This document shows, one piece after another, positions 1-7,400 of a stretch of DNA of 7,502 nt. The position numbers and the translations under genes were made by a program. The first letter of the stretch is position 1; every line of letters starts with the position of its first letter. Origin of the DNA: GCA-2862585 sp036340235 (GTDB lineage Bacteria; Bacteroidota; Bacteroidia; Flavobacteriales; UBA7312); assembly GCA_036340235.1 (NCBI GenBank), contig JAYYZE010000031.1, positions 1 to 7,502 of the forward strand, written 5' to 3'. The notes beneath the pieces are model-generated. The model saw only the letters and a program-made list of their open reading frames with translations, had not been told where the DNA came from and did not search any database.

Positions 1-369
1 GCTATAGTGTTTACAAGTCCTAAGGCAAGTTTAAAAGCCTTTTTCAACCAAAGAAAACGTTGGGCTGCAAAAAGCTCGTCTTATGTAGATGCTAGTGCCC
101 AGTGGATAAGTACTGTGGTTTTTCTAATCAATTTAATACTCATATTGCTTTTGTTTACAGCTAAATTTAATTTGTTTTTAGTTGTATTCTTCATCAAACT
201 CATTGTTGACTATCTTTTTGTCAAGTCCTTGTCTCGATTTTTCTTTTATGAAAAATACTTATATTACTATTGGTTTATGGCTTTTTTATATCCTTTTTAT
301 ATTGTTTGGGTAGCAGTCAGTTCACAGTTTAGTTCCTTTGAATGGAAAGAAAGAAAACACCAGCGATGA
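1..369 (+). CDS. C-terminal part of a membrane-bound family 2 glycosyltransferase (5' end outside window)
   Basis: The frame is open from the left edge (it begins A-I-V-F-T-S-P) and stops at TGA 367-369, giving 122 residues. The segment NQRKRW (about residues 16-21) matches the Q-x-x-R-W acceptor-site signature of processive family 2 glycosyltransferases. It is preceded by the usual 'T-x-P-x-x-x-K-x-x-x-x-Q' stretch. After it come hydrophobic segments at about residues 35-50, 55-75 and 85-103, then a short basic tail (FEWKERKHQR), as in the membrane-anchored enzymes of Bacteroidota. The enzyme would transfer a sugar from a nucleotide-sugar donor at the cytoplasmic membrane; the substrate cannot be told from this fragment, and the catalytic GT-A domain lies to the left of the window. 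A GTG at position 7 could be mistaken for a start, but the frame continues upstream and the family motif requires more N-terminal sequence. The next gene starts within its stop codon, so the two are probably co-transcribed. Confidence 0.85.
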   Translation, partial: AIVFTSPKASLKAFFNQRKRWAAKSSSYVDASAQWISTVVFLINLILILLLFTAKFNLFLVVFFIKLIVDYLFVKSLSRFFFYEKYLYYYWFMAFLYPFYIVWVAVSSQFSSFEWKERKHQR

Positions 370-1415
370 ATAGTTTGTCTCAAATAGCTTGGTCTAAATT
401 TAAAAAAGACGTTTTGGGAGTTACGGCTTTGTGTGCCATTATTATAGCAGTTATGGTAAGTATTTTTGGGTATCATATTTTTCCTGATTCTACGCCTTAT
501 GCCAACCAAATGCACTTGGAGCTGTCTAAGCAATCACCCGGCTTTGAAGTTGATATCATTTTATTACCAAAAGATGATGTAGATCAAATTGGTTTTTTTG
601 AAAAAATGATTTTCGGTCAAGAAAACCCTTACAAGGAAATACCTGTTTCTGATTTTAAGGATGTGAATGGTAAATTGTACTATACTGCTTTTGGAACCAA
701 TTATGAACAAGTATTAGAGAGTGTGGATTATGGTTTAATAAAACGTAACTATTTACTGGGTACAGATTCTTTTGGTAGAGATTTGCTTAGTCGTATTTTA
801 TGTGGTACTCGAGTAAGTCTGTCGGTGGGTTTTATCGCAGTTTTAATCTCTTTAGTGATTGGCATAACCTTAGGAGCTATGGCGGCTTATTTTAGAGGTA
901 AAGTAGATGCCGTTATAATGTGGTTAGTCAATGTCGTCTGGTCAATTCCTACTTTATTGATGGTCATAGCTATTTCTTTAGTTTTAGGCAAAGGTTTTTG
1001 GCAAGTCTTTATAGCTGTCGGACTAACTATGTGGGTGGAGGTAGCTCGCATAGTTAGGGGTGAGGTCTTAAGTATCAGAGAGAAAGAATATGTAGAAGCG
1101 GCTCAATCCTTAGGCTTCGGACATTTTAGGATAATCTTTAAGCACATTTTACCAAATGTGATGGGTGCAGTAATTGTTATCTCGGCTGCTAATTTTGCTT
1201 CTGCTATACTCATAGAATCGGGACTCAGCTTTTTAGGTATTGGGGCGCAACCCCCTGTGCCATCTTGGGGAACAATGATAAAAGACCATTACGCTTATAT
1301 CGTAATGGGAAAATCATATTTAGCTATTTTTCCAGGTTTAGCTATTATGTATTTGGTATTGTCTTTTGTATTGGTGGGTAATGCCTTAAGAGATGCTCTT
1401 GATGTTCGTCATTAG
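366..1415 (+). CDS. OppC/DppC-like ABC transporter permease
   Basis: This is the inner-membrane permease subunit of a peptide/nickel-type ABC importer, which normally pairs with an OppB-type permease, two ATPases and a substrate-binding protein. None of those partners is in the window. Diagnostic motifs, numbered from the start at 366, are YLLGTDSFGRDLLSR from residue 129, the EAA loop that contacts the ATPase (E244-A-A, then G250, ending HILPN at 260-264), LSFLGIGAQPPVPSWG near the C-terminus, and a final GNALRDALDVRH. Transmembrane helix 1 is near residues 18-36. It is followed by an insert of about 90 residues before the GTD motif, common in Bacteroidota homologues, and about five more helices. 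The ATG at 366 is preferred because it overlaps the upstream TGA as ATGA. An in-frame ATG at 342 would add eight residues (MERKKTPA) and a 28-base overlap, and remains possible. There is no clear Shine-Dalgarno sequence. The stop overlaps the convergent atoE stop. Confidence 0.9.
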   Translation: MNSLSQIAWSKFKKDVLGVTALCAIIIAVMVSIFGYHIFPDSTPYANQMHLELSKQSPGFEVDIILLPKDDVDQIGFFEKMIFGQENPYKEIPVSDFKDVNGKLYYTAFGTNYEQVLESVDYGLIKRNYLLGTDSFGRDLLSRILCGTRVSLSVGFIAVLISLVIGITLGAMAAYFRGKVDAVIMWLVNVVWSIPTLLMVIAISLVLGKGFWQVFIAVGLTMWVEVARIVRGEVLSIREKEYVEAAQSLGFGHFRIIFKHILPNVMGAVIVISAANFASAILIESGLSFLGIGAQPPVPSWGTMIKDHYAYIVMGKSYLAIFPGLAIMYLVLSFVLVGNALRDALDVRH

Positions 1416-2743
1416 AAGAGTAAAAGACCAATTACAAATATTGAACCCCCAAGCAATAATAATAGTAAACTGTAAGGTAAAATGTCTTTTGCTTTTAAGC
1501 CAGTAATTCCTAGCAATGGCAATGCCCAAAACGGTTGTAGCATATTAGTGAGTTGGTCGCCATAAGCTAGTGCCATCACAGCTTTCCAATAGGGTACATT
1601 GAGTTGACTAGCGGCTTCAATAATAATGGGGCCCTGCACTCCCCACTGACCACCACCGCTTGGAACAAAAATATTAACTATTCCTGCGCTAATAAAGGTA
1701 AACACAGGAAAGGTGGTAGGGTTGGATATACTGACAAAGAAATCTGAAAATACACCAACCAAACCTGAACTATTCATAATGCCCATAATACCAAAGTATA
1801 AAGGAAACTGTATGAGTATTCCACTCGCTCCACCAATAGCTTGATTAACACCTGTAAGAAAGTAATTAAAATTATTGTGCAACAGTATGCCTAGGCCCAA
1901 TAAAAAAAGATTGATGAAGTTTGGGGTGATAAAGGAAAGAGACAGTTGTTGAGGTAAAATTAGGGCTTTGTATATACAGTACATTATTATTATACCTCCA
2001 AAGACATAAGCCAGTATTTTAGAATGATCTAAGCGTTCAGCTCCTTGTATTCCTTCTTTTTCCTCTTCAATAGGCGCTGAGTTTAACTTGATGATTTTAG
2101 ACTTGCTTTTTTTACCGAGCATATACATTAGACTGGGTAAGACAATCAGCAAAACCAGACTTATGCTAATGTTCATAGTTGAAAAAATAGTTTCGGATTG
2201 AGAAATAACGCCCATTTTTTCTTCCAAAAAATGACCTTTTTCAGCAATTTTGATAGGTGCAGAACCAGAAATACCGCCATGCCAAACCATTAAGCCAGAA
2301 TATCCAGCTGCACCAATAAGTGGATAGTTCAGTGGGATATTATTTTTGGTGGCATGTTCTCCGACTTTTCGAGCAAAGATAGCGCCAAACACCAAGCCCA
2401 ATCCCCAATTGAAAAAGCTAACTAATAAAGTTAGTAAAGTAACCCAAGCTGCGGCCTGAGCCGTATTACTACAAAATAGTGTGACTTTATCTATCCAATG
2501 ACTTACTGTTTTAGTGAGTGCCAAAACATGACCCAGTACGAGCATGAGCATCATTTGTACTGCAAAAACTAAAAGGGGAGAGTTCCACAATCCCTTTTCC
2601 CAATAATTGAGGAGTGATAAAGGCGTTTCTTGATTTGGACTTAGAAAATAGGCTAAAACAAAAGTGACTAAAGTAAGTACTACTGCTATTGTAAACGGTG
2701 CAGGTAGTAAAGCCTTAAATACGCGGATTAGCCGAGCAGACAT
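1412..2743 (-). CDS. atoE: AtoE-family short-chain fatty acid transporter
   Basis: The protein is a 443-residue, very hydrophobic membrane protein with roughly ten to twelve predicted helices, the usual length for the AtoE family. Recognisable stretches are the N-terminal FKALLPAPFTIAVVLT, the GYSGLMVWHGGISGSAP motif near the middle, and the signature VPSGGGQWGVQGPI in the C-terminal third, followed by MALAYGDQLTNMLQPFWALP. AtoE proteins are thought to import short-chain fatty acids such as acetoacetate or butyrate across the cytoplasmic membrane; the exact substrate here is inference from the family. A soluble loop rich in K, S and E sits between the two halves. It is the last gene of a three-gene operon and starts 3 bases after the DUF3127 stop. 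No acetoacetate-degradation gene (atoD, atoA or atoB type) is adjacent, so its metabolic partner is unknown. Its TAA overlaps the TAG of the convergent permease gene. Confidence 0.92.
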   Translation of the reverse strand: MSARLIRVFKALLPAPFTIAVVLTLVTFVLAYFLSPNQETPLSLLNYWEKGLWNSPLLVFAVQMMLMLVLGHVLALTKTVSHWIDKVTLFCSNTAQAAAWVTLLTLLVSFFNWGLGLVFGAIFARKVGEHATKNNIPLNYPLIGAAGYSGLMVWHGGISGSAPIKIAEKGHFLEEKMGVISQSETIFSTMNISISLVLLIVLPSLMYMLGKKSKSKIIKLNSAPIEEEKEGIQGAERLDHSKILAYVFGGIIIMYCIYKALILPQQLSLSFITPNFINLFLLGLGILLHNNFNYFLTGVNQAIGGASGILIQFPLYFGIMGIMNSSGLVGVFSDFFVSISNPTTFPVFTFISAGIVNIFVPSGGGQWGVQGPIIIEAASQLNVPYWKAVMALAYGDQLTNMLQPFWALPLLGITGLKAKDILPYSLLLLLLGGSIFVIGLLLF

Positions 2744-2746
2744 CTT

Positions 2747-3106
2747 TTAGAATGGTAAGTCGTCTTCTTCAGCGTCAGATGCTTCTAATGGTGCTTGAGG
2801 CATACTAGCATCTTCAACAACGGCTGTTGCTGCTCTATTGATTCTCCAAGCGTCGATATTGTGATAATATTTACCATTATACTCTCTAGAAGAAAGATTG
2901 AAAGAAACTTCTATTTCAGTACCAGGGTGAATGCCATCTATCATAGCGATTTTATCCTCGCCAAAAAGACTGAAACATACTTCTGGATTATATTGTGCAC
3001 CAGTGTCAATGACAAAAGATTGTTTTTTCCATTCTTTTCCGGCTTTACTTGTGCCACTTTCTACATCTAATGTTTTGACTAATTTTCCTGTAATTGCTAA
3101 ACTCAT
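2747..3106 (-). CDS. DUF3127 protein with SSB-like acidic C-terminal tail
   Basis: A 119-residue protein that I recognise as DUF3127, a small family widespread in Bacteroidota. The N-terminal segment (about residues 1-92) has the pattern of an OB-fold: alternating beta-strand-like stretches such as AITGKLVKTLDV, KKQSFVIDT, EVCFSLFG and EIEVSFNLSSREYNGKYYHNIDAWRI. These resemble strands of single-stranded DNA-binding proteins. After a low-complexity linker rich in A, E, P and Q, the protein ends in EEDDLPF, close to the DDDIPF tip by which bacterial SSB recruits repair and replication enzymes. A role in nucleic-acid binding or in docking SSB partners is inference from fold and tail. The ATG overlaps the upstream TGA (shared bases 3103-3106) and the stop lies 3 bases before atoE, so it is translated within the operon. 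It is too short to be the main SSB, and the strand content differs from canonical SSB. Confidence 0.85.
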   Translation of the reverse strand: MSLAITGKLVKTLDVESGTSKAGKEWKKQSFVIDTGAQYNPEVCFSLFGEDKIAMIDGIHPGTEIEVSFNLSSREYNGKYYHNIDAWRINRAATAVVEDASMPQAPLEASDAEEDDLPF

Positions 3107-4008
3107 GTTCTATTTAATTTATTGATCAATAATGTTTTCCAAGCCTCACTAATGCGGCCTTTTTTTAATAATTCTTTAGCACGGTAATGCAAAGCTTCTT
3201 TAGCTTCTTCATTTTCAGCACTAAAATTTAGTATTTCTTTTTTAGTATAATTTTCTTCTTTATATTTTTCTACTTCATCTATACTTGGTATAGATTCCAT
3301 ATTACCCAACATTCCTAAGTCGTTTCCTGAAAGGATATAGCTGTTTCTAATTCGAGATGGAATGTTATCTATACCAATTCCTAAGTTACGTATAGGCTTC
3401 TCTACTTCAAACAGTGCATCCTGTGATGAACGGCAATACCAATTACCACCCATTCGACCTACTAAATCAATTTTTTTAGGGTCAATAGCACCCCTATCGT
3501 TGAGTATGTTTTCGTTGATGTGCAACATCTTGATTTCACAAATGACCAAATTTCCTGCTCCTCCTTCTTGTCCTAGAGAGATAATCTCATTGACGATACA
3601 TTCCATTTGAACAGGTGATTCTTTTACTCTGAACGGCTTTACTAATTCAGATTCGACCGCTGTCAGACCAGATTTAATAAATTCGTTGACGCCAGATTCA
3701 TATTCTGTGCTTGAAAGTGATGTCTGTTGCACAATTTCGTAAGAAACTACATTGATAACAACTTCTTTGTTGTCTAACACATTTTCTAAGGTATGCTTTG
3801 TCGTGTTGTTACGTACTCGTCTTGCTGGAGAAAAGATAGCAATAGGAGGGTTAGCACTAAATACATTGAAAAAACTAAAGGGGCTAAGGTTAGGATTGCC
3901 ATACTGATCCAGCGTACTTGCTAGTGCAATAGGACGAGGACCAACAGCACCCAAAAGGTATTGGTGCAATTCGCCAACAGGAATATCTTTAGGTTGTATG
4001 TGTAACAT
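3103..4008 (-). CDS. Flavin reductase-like (FMN-binding split-barrel) protein
   Basis: A 301-residue protein. About residues 15-190 match the flavin reductase-like family (DIM6/NTAB type), an FMN-binding split barrel. The visible family pattern is GPRPIALASTLDQYGNPNLSPF-type sequence at about 23-44 with SFFNVFSANPP next, NTTKHTLENV in the next strand and helix region, and SPVQMECIVNE at about 130-140, followed by a strand with NLVICEI. Such proteins bind FMN and either reduce free flavin with NAD(P)H or use it as a cofactor; which applies here cannot be told. Residues after about 215 form a C-terminal extension, helical and charged at the end (EEAKEALHYRAKELLKKG), which many Bacteroidota members share. 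It is the first gene of the operon. A TAnnTTTG box lies 22 bases upstream of the ATG, so the leader would be very short. Its TGA overlaps the DUF3127 start by four bases. Confidence 0.88.
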   Translation of the reverse strand: MLHIQPKDIPVGELHQYLLGAVGPRPIALASTLDQYGNPNLSPFSFFNVFSANPPIAIFSPARRVRNNTTKHTLENVLDNKEVVINVVSYEIVQQTSLSSTEYESGVNEFIKSGLTAVESELVKPFRVKESPVQMECIVNEIISLGQEGGAGNLVICEIKMLHINENILNDRGAIDPKKIDLVGRMGGNWYCRSSQDALFEVEKPIRNLGIGIDNIPSRIRNSYILSGNDLGMLGNMESIPSIDEVEKYKEENYTKKEILNFSAENEEAKEALHYRAKELLKKGRISEAWKTLLINKLNRT

Positions 4009-4030
4009 AATGGTTAAAAATGATTCATAA

Positions 4031-4038
4031 CAAAAGTA
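4031..4038 (-). promoter_or_regulatory. -7 promoter box for the flavin reductase operon
   Basis: Read on the minus strand this is TACTTTTG, an exact match to the Bacteroidota sigma-A -7 element TAnnTTTG. It ends 22 bases before the ATG, which implies a leader of about 15-20 bases. No convincing TTG lies at the expected -33 distance, so the call rests on the -7 match and its position. Confidence 0.5.
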
Positions 4039-4103
4039 ATATTTTGATGGTAAAATTAATCAGGATGCAGAATAATTATTTTTAAAAAATTGACTAAAAA
4101 CTA

Positions 4104-4111
4104 TATATTTG
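4104..4111 (+). promoter_or_regulatory. -7 promoter box for tRNA-Leu
   Basis: TATATTTG matches TAnnTTTG exactly and lies 13 bases before the first tRNA base, a sensible place for transcription to begin just upstream of a tRNA. A TTGAC at 4090-4094 lies only 11 bases upstream, shorter than the 17-23 bases usual for a -33 element, so it is not claimed as the partner. Confidence 0.5.
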
Positions 4112-4124
4112 CAATCCATTTTCT

Positions 4125-4206
4125 GCGGATGTGGTGGAATTGGTAGACACGCTAGACTTAGGATCTAGTGCCGAGAGGCGTGGGGGTTCGACTCCCTTCA
4201 TCCGCA
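4125..4206 (+). tRNA. tRNA-Leu (anticodon UAG)
   Basis: The full cloverleaf can be folded by eye. The acceptor stem pairs GCGGATG (4125-4131) with CATCCGC (4199-4205), and A4206 is the discriminator base. The anticodon stem CTAGA/TCTAG (4152-4156 with 4164-4168) encloses the loop CTTAGGA, with anticodon TAG at 4159-4161, which reads CUN leucine codons. A long variable arm closed by GCC/GGC follows, as expected for a class II leucine tRNA. The T arm is GGGGG-TTCGACT-CCCTT, with two G-T pairs. The 3' CCA is not encoded, so it must be added after transcription. The tRNA is a single-gene unit with its own promoter-like box and terminator. Confidence 0.97.
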
Positions 4207-4210
4207 CGCT

Positions 4211-4240
4211 AAAGCAACTCCAACTGGAGTTGCTTTTTTT
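4211..4240 (+). terminator. Intrinsic terminator after tRNA-Leu
   Basis: The arms AAAGCAACTCC and GGAGTTGCTTT (4211-4221 and 4226-4236) pair perfectly around a 4-base loop (AACT), and the 3' arm runs into seven Ts (4234-4240). This is a strong rho-independent terminator. It starts five bases after the tRNA ends and separates the tRNA from the large gene downstream. Confidence 0.92.
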
Positions 4241-4340
4241 GCCCTAGCTCTTCGATGCTTTATGTTATGAAATATATCAAAAATAAAGATGATTTTATAA
4301 TAAATTCACATATGTAATTTTTATTTAAGATTAAAAAGTG

Positions 4341-4348
4341 TAGATTTG
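4341..4348 (+). promoter_or_regulatory. -7 promoter box for the large mosaic gene
   Basis: TAGATTTG matches TAnnTTTG and ends 22 bases before the ATG at 4371, the same geometry as the box upstream of the flavin reductase gene. The rest of the 130 bases between the terminator and the ATG is AT-rich and shows no other clear signal and no small gene. Confidence 0.45.
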
Positions 4349-4370
4349 ACACTATAGCAACATATACATT

Positions 4371-4424
4371 ATGAAACCACTTTACACTTTATTAATTGTT
4401 TTGATGCCATTTATTGGTTTATCT
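4371..4424 (+). other. Predicted signal peptide of the mosaic protein
   Basis: Residues 1-18 have a single lysine at position 2, a hydrophobic core (LLIVLMPFIGL) and small residues at the likely cleavage region (G16, S18), followed by a polar KSESNT stretch. This fits Sec-dependent export. The positive n-region is short, and the exact cleavage site is uncertain (18 to 20). Confidence 0.7.
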
Positions 4425-7400
4425 AAGTCAGAATCTAACACAATTTCTGAGCCAATTTCTGCATCTGTTGTTGTAGATGAGATTAATTCGCTGGACTGCA
4501 TAGACCCTTCTCTTATTAATCCTGATGCCATTTGTTTTTTTATTTATGACCCTGTTTGTGGTTGTAATAATGTCACTTATTCCAATTCTTGTTTTGCCGA
4601 AAATAGTGGTGTATTGAGTTGGGTAAATGGTGAGTGTTCTTCTGCAACTGTATTTGGTTGTACAGATGAAACAGCTACTAATTTTAATGCTAGTGCTACG
4701 ACTGACGATGGTTCGTGTACTTATCTAGAGCCAGAAGGTTTTAACGTCACATTTTCTATAAATACTGCTAACATAATAGTAGGCCCTAACGGTATGTATA
4801 TAGGGGGCGGTATGTTTGGTGATGCTATGGCACTACCGCTATCTGATGATGATGGCGATGGCATTTGGACTGGCGTAACTTTTATTAGCAATGGAGCAAG
4901 TGGAAACTACACCTTACTAAATAGCCCAAATAATGGTGGTGACTGGGGTGCTAAAGAAAATATAGCTGGTCTTCCTTGCGCTGATGCGGCCAATTGGAAC
5001 GATAGAATTTTACCTGCTATCAGTTCTGATACAACACTATTACATTGTTTCGAAACTTGCGGTACTGATGGCACATGTCCACTTATCTCAGGTTGTACTG
5101 ATGAATCTGCTATGAACTACAATCCAGCAGCTTCAGAAGATGATGGTAGTTGTGAGTTTTTAGTTGACGGAGAATCTCCTTACTGTGACACTCAAATTTA
5201 TCACTTTGCGATTGAGGCTGAAGTAGTATCATCGGTATTCTTGTCTATTGGCAATAATGGTCCAAACTCAATTATTATTCAAGTTGAATCGGCCGATGCT
5301 GACCCTGTAGATGATTTGATTATATACAGTTCTACTGCTGGAAATACTCTTGGAGAATTGTCTTCAAATAATGGTATATATAGTAACACTATGACATGGA
5401 ATTCTGATGTCAATACTGTAGATATTAATGTTTTATGGAGTAAGCAGTCTTTTGGTGGAAACTGGCAATTGAGTCAAAATAATCTGACAATAAATGTTAA
5501 CGATACTTGCGACATTTCTATTACTCCAAGTATTTCAGGGTGTACCGATGCCACGGCAGTCAATTATAATCCTGATGCTAATTTGGATGATGGTTCTTGC
5601 GAGTTTTGTATAGACTCTGACCTCATTGATTCCAATGCTTTTTGTATTGAGATTTACGAGCCTGTTTGTGGCTGCAATAATGTGACTTTTAATAATTCTT
5701 GTTATGCAGAAATTAGTGGTGTTGTCAATTGGATTGCTGGCGAATGTTCTTCTTCCAATGTATTTGGCTGTACAGATGAAACAGCCTCTAATTACAATCC
5801 TGATGCCATAATGGATGACGGTTCTTGTGTTGCTTGTCAAGAACTTACTACAATTAATTTTAGTGTTGATGCTAGTTACCTTATTTCTGCTGAATATGAT
5901 AATGTTTTAGTCAATGGTAGTTGGGATGCTTTTGGCGATTCCAATCAGTATTGGGGAGCATGGGGTGTTACTCTTACAGATGATAATATGGACGGTATAT
6001 ATACGGGTTCTTTGTCCTTAGAGCCAGGCTTTTATGAATATGTTCATGCCTTAAGTGGTCCTGCAGATGGTAATTCTGGCTGGGGAATTATCGGTTATGC
6101 CCCAGATGATTGTGCTTTAGGAACAAATCCTATTTCAGGAGATGATGCGCCCAATTATTACTTTGATGCTCAATGTGGTCAAGTCATTGATTTGCCAATC
6201 ATTTGTTTTGGTGAATGTAATGATTGTAGTGTCATAATAACCACTGGTTGTATGGACCCTTCTGCAGATAATTACAACCCTGGAGCTACTGAAGATGACG
6301 GCAGTTGTACATATTGTGAAGAATTTCAAGTTTCTATTTTAAGTACTCAAGATGTTTATTTTGAGGGTAGTTCAGATGGATATGTAATTGCAACAGGAGT
6401 TAACGGGACTAATGATTATAATATTATAGTTTTTGATTTGAATGGAACTCAACAAAATCCATTTGCATTATCTGCTGGTGTGTATATTGTATCAGTTACA
6501 GATATGATTTCAGGTTGTACTTCCGAAGCTCAATTTTCAATTAACGAGTTGTTTTCTAATATACCCGGTTGTACGGACTCATTAGCAAATAATTTTAATC
6601 CTGAAGCTAATATTGATAATGGAGATTGTGATTATTGTTTAAATTTTTTAAATTCATTGAATGATATAGTTGACTACTCTTGTGACGATTCTCAAGAATT
6701 TGATACTATTAATACAATTATAGAAAATAATCCAAATACAGGAAGTCCACACATAAATTTACCCAATGAAATATGTTATACAATTTCACCTCCATCCTCA
6801 GGACCTCATCGTTCTAGCTGGGCAAAATGGGGAGAGTATGAATATTTACCCCCACAAAGATGGCTTCATAATCTTGAACATGGTGGTATAGCATTCTTAT
6901 ATCATCCTTGTGCAGAACAATCAGTCATAGATTCATTACGAAATATTGCATGCAGTATGCCAGATGACGAAACTGGTGCATTTAGATGGGTTTTAACGCC
7001 ATACCCTAACTTACCTTCAAAAATTTCTATTGTTGCATGGGAGTGGTCATACTCAAAGAATTCAGTAGATAGTGATGAAATATTTACTTTTATTTTAGAA
7101 CATTACAGGCAAGCCCCAGAAGATTTTCCACATGATGGTAGTTATAACGATTTATATATTGGAAAATGTTCTGAACTAATAGGATGTACTGATCAAGATG
7201 CAGAAAATGATAACCCAATTGCTGTTGTTGATGATGGAAGTTGCATTGAAGAACATTATCATGTCTGTGAAAATGAAATTGAAGGTTTATTTGTAAATAA
7301 TATAATTCACAATAGGGTAGTATTTAACTGGGATAGTCCTGAAGAGAATCCGTCACACTACATGATTCGTTATCGTCCAGTTGGAACATCTTCATGGACT

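Larger units (their letters stand above)
4656..7244 (+). repeat. Seven dispersed 21-residue cysteine-bracketed repeats (GCTD...DDGSC)
   Basis: Each copy is 63 bases long, at 4656-4718, 5091-5153, 5538-5600, 5766-5828, 6246-6308, 6567-6629 and 7182-7244. The consensus starts G-C-T-D, has N-Y/F-N-P in the centre and ends D-D-G-S-C. Copy 5 reads GCMD, copy 6 ends DNGDC, and copy 7 is the most diverged in the centre (ENDNP). Each copy sits between larger domains and acts as a spacer. The flanking cysteines probably form a disulphide, and the acidic D-D-G end could bind calcium; both are inference. The repeat is common in secreted Bacteroidota proteins, but I know of no established function. Confidence 0.9.

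Noticed and set aside
297..533. Minus-strand open frame of 78 codons across the glycosyltransferase/permease junction
   Set aside because: It is antisense to two supported genes and has no family resemblance.
1286..1308. Perfect 8-base inverted repeat CCATTACG/CGTAATGG with a 7-base loop inside the permease gene
   Set aside because: An inverted repeat of this size is expected about once by chance in a window this long. It lies within conserved coding sequence and has no T-run, so it is not a terminator or operator.
2795..3125. Plus-strand open frames at 2795-3070 and 2931-3125 opposite the DUF3127 gene
   Set aside because: They lie antisense to a well-supported gene, encode no recognisable protein and have no promoter-like box.
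3362..3610. Plus-strand open frame of 82 codons inside the flavin reductase gene
   Set aside because: It is antisense to a recognised domain and the predicted protein resembles no family.
4090..4094. TTGAC as a -33 element for the tRNA promoter
   Set aside because: The distance to the TATATTTG box is only 11 bases, too short for the usual Bacteroidota spacing.
4207..4370. Possible integration site or element next to tRNA-Leu
   Set aside because: No repeat of the tRNA 3' end, no integrase and no insertion-sequence ends are visible in the window; a terminator and a promoter-like box explain the stretch.
5535..5840. Minus-strand open frame of 101 codons in the mosaic gene
   Set aside because: It arises because the GCTD repeats, read backwards, lack stops. 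The real frame on the other strand carries clear domains. The same holds for 6135-6329.
4656..7244. Regularly recurring 63-base units considered as a CRISPR array or mobile repeat
   Set aside because: The copies are in frame, diverged at synonymous sites, irregularly spaced and separated by coding domains, so they are protein repeats.
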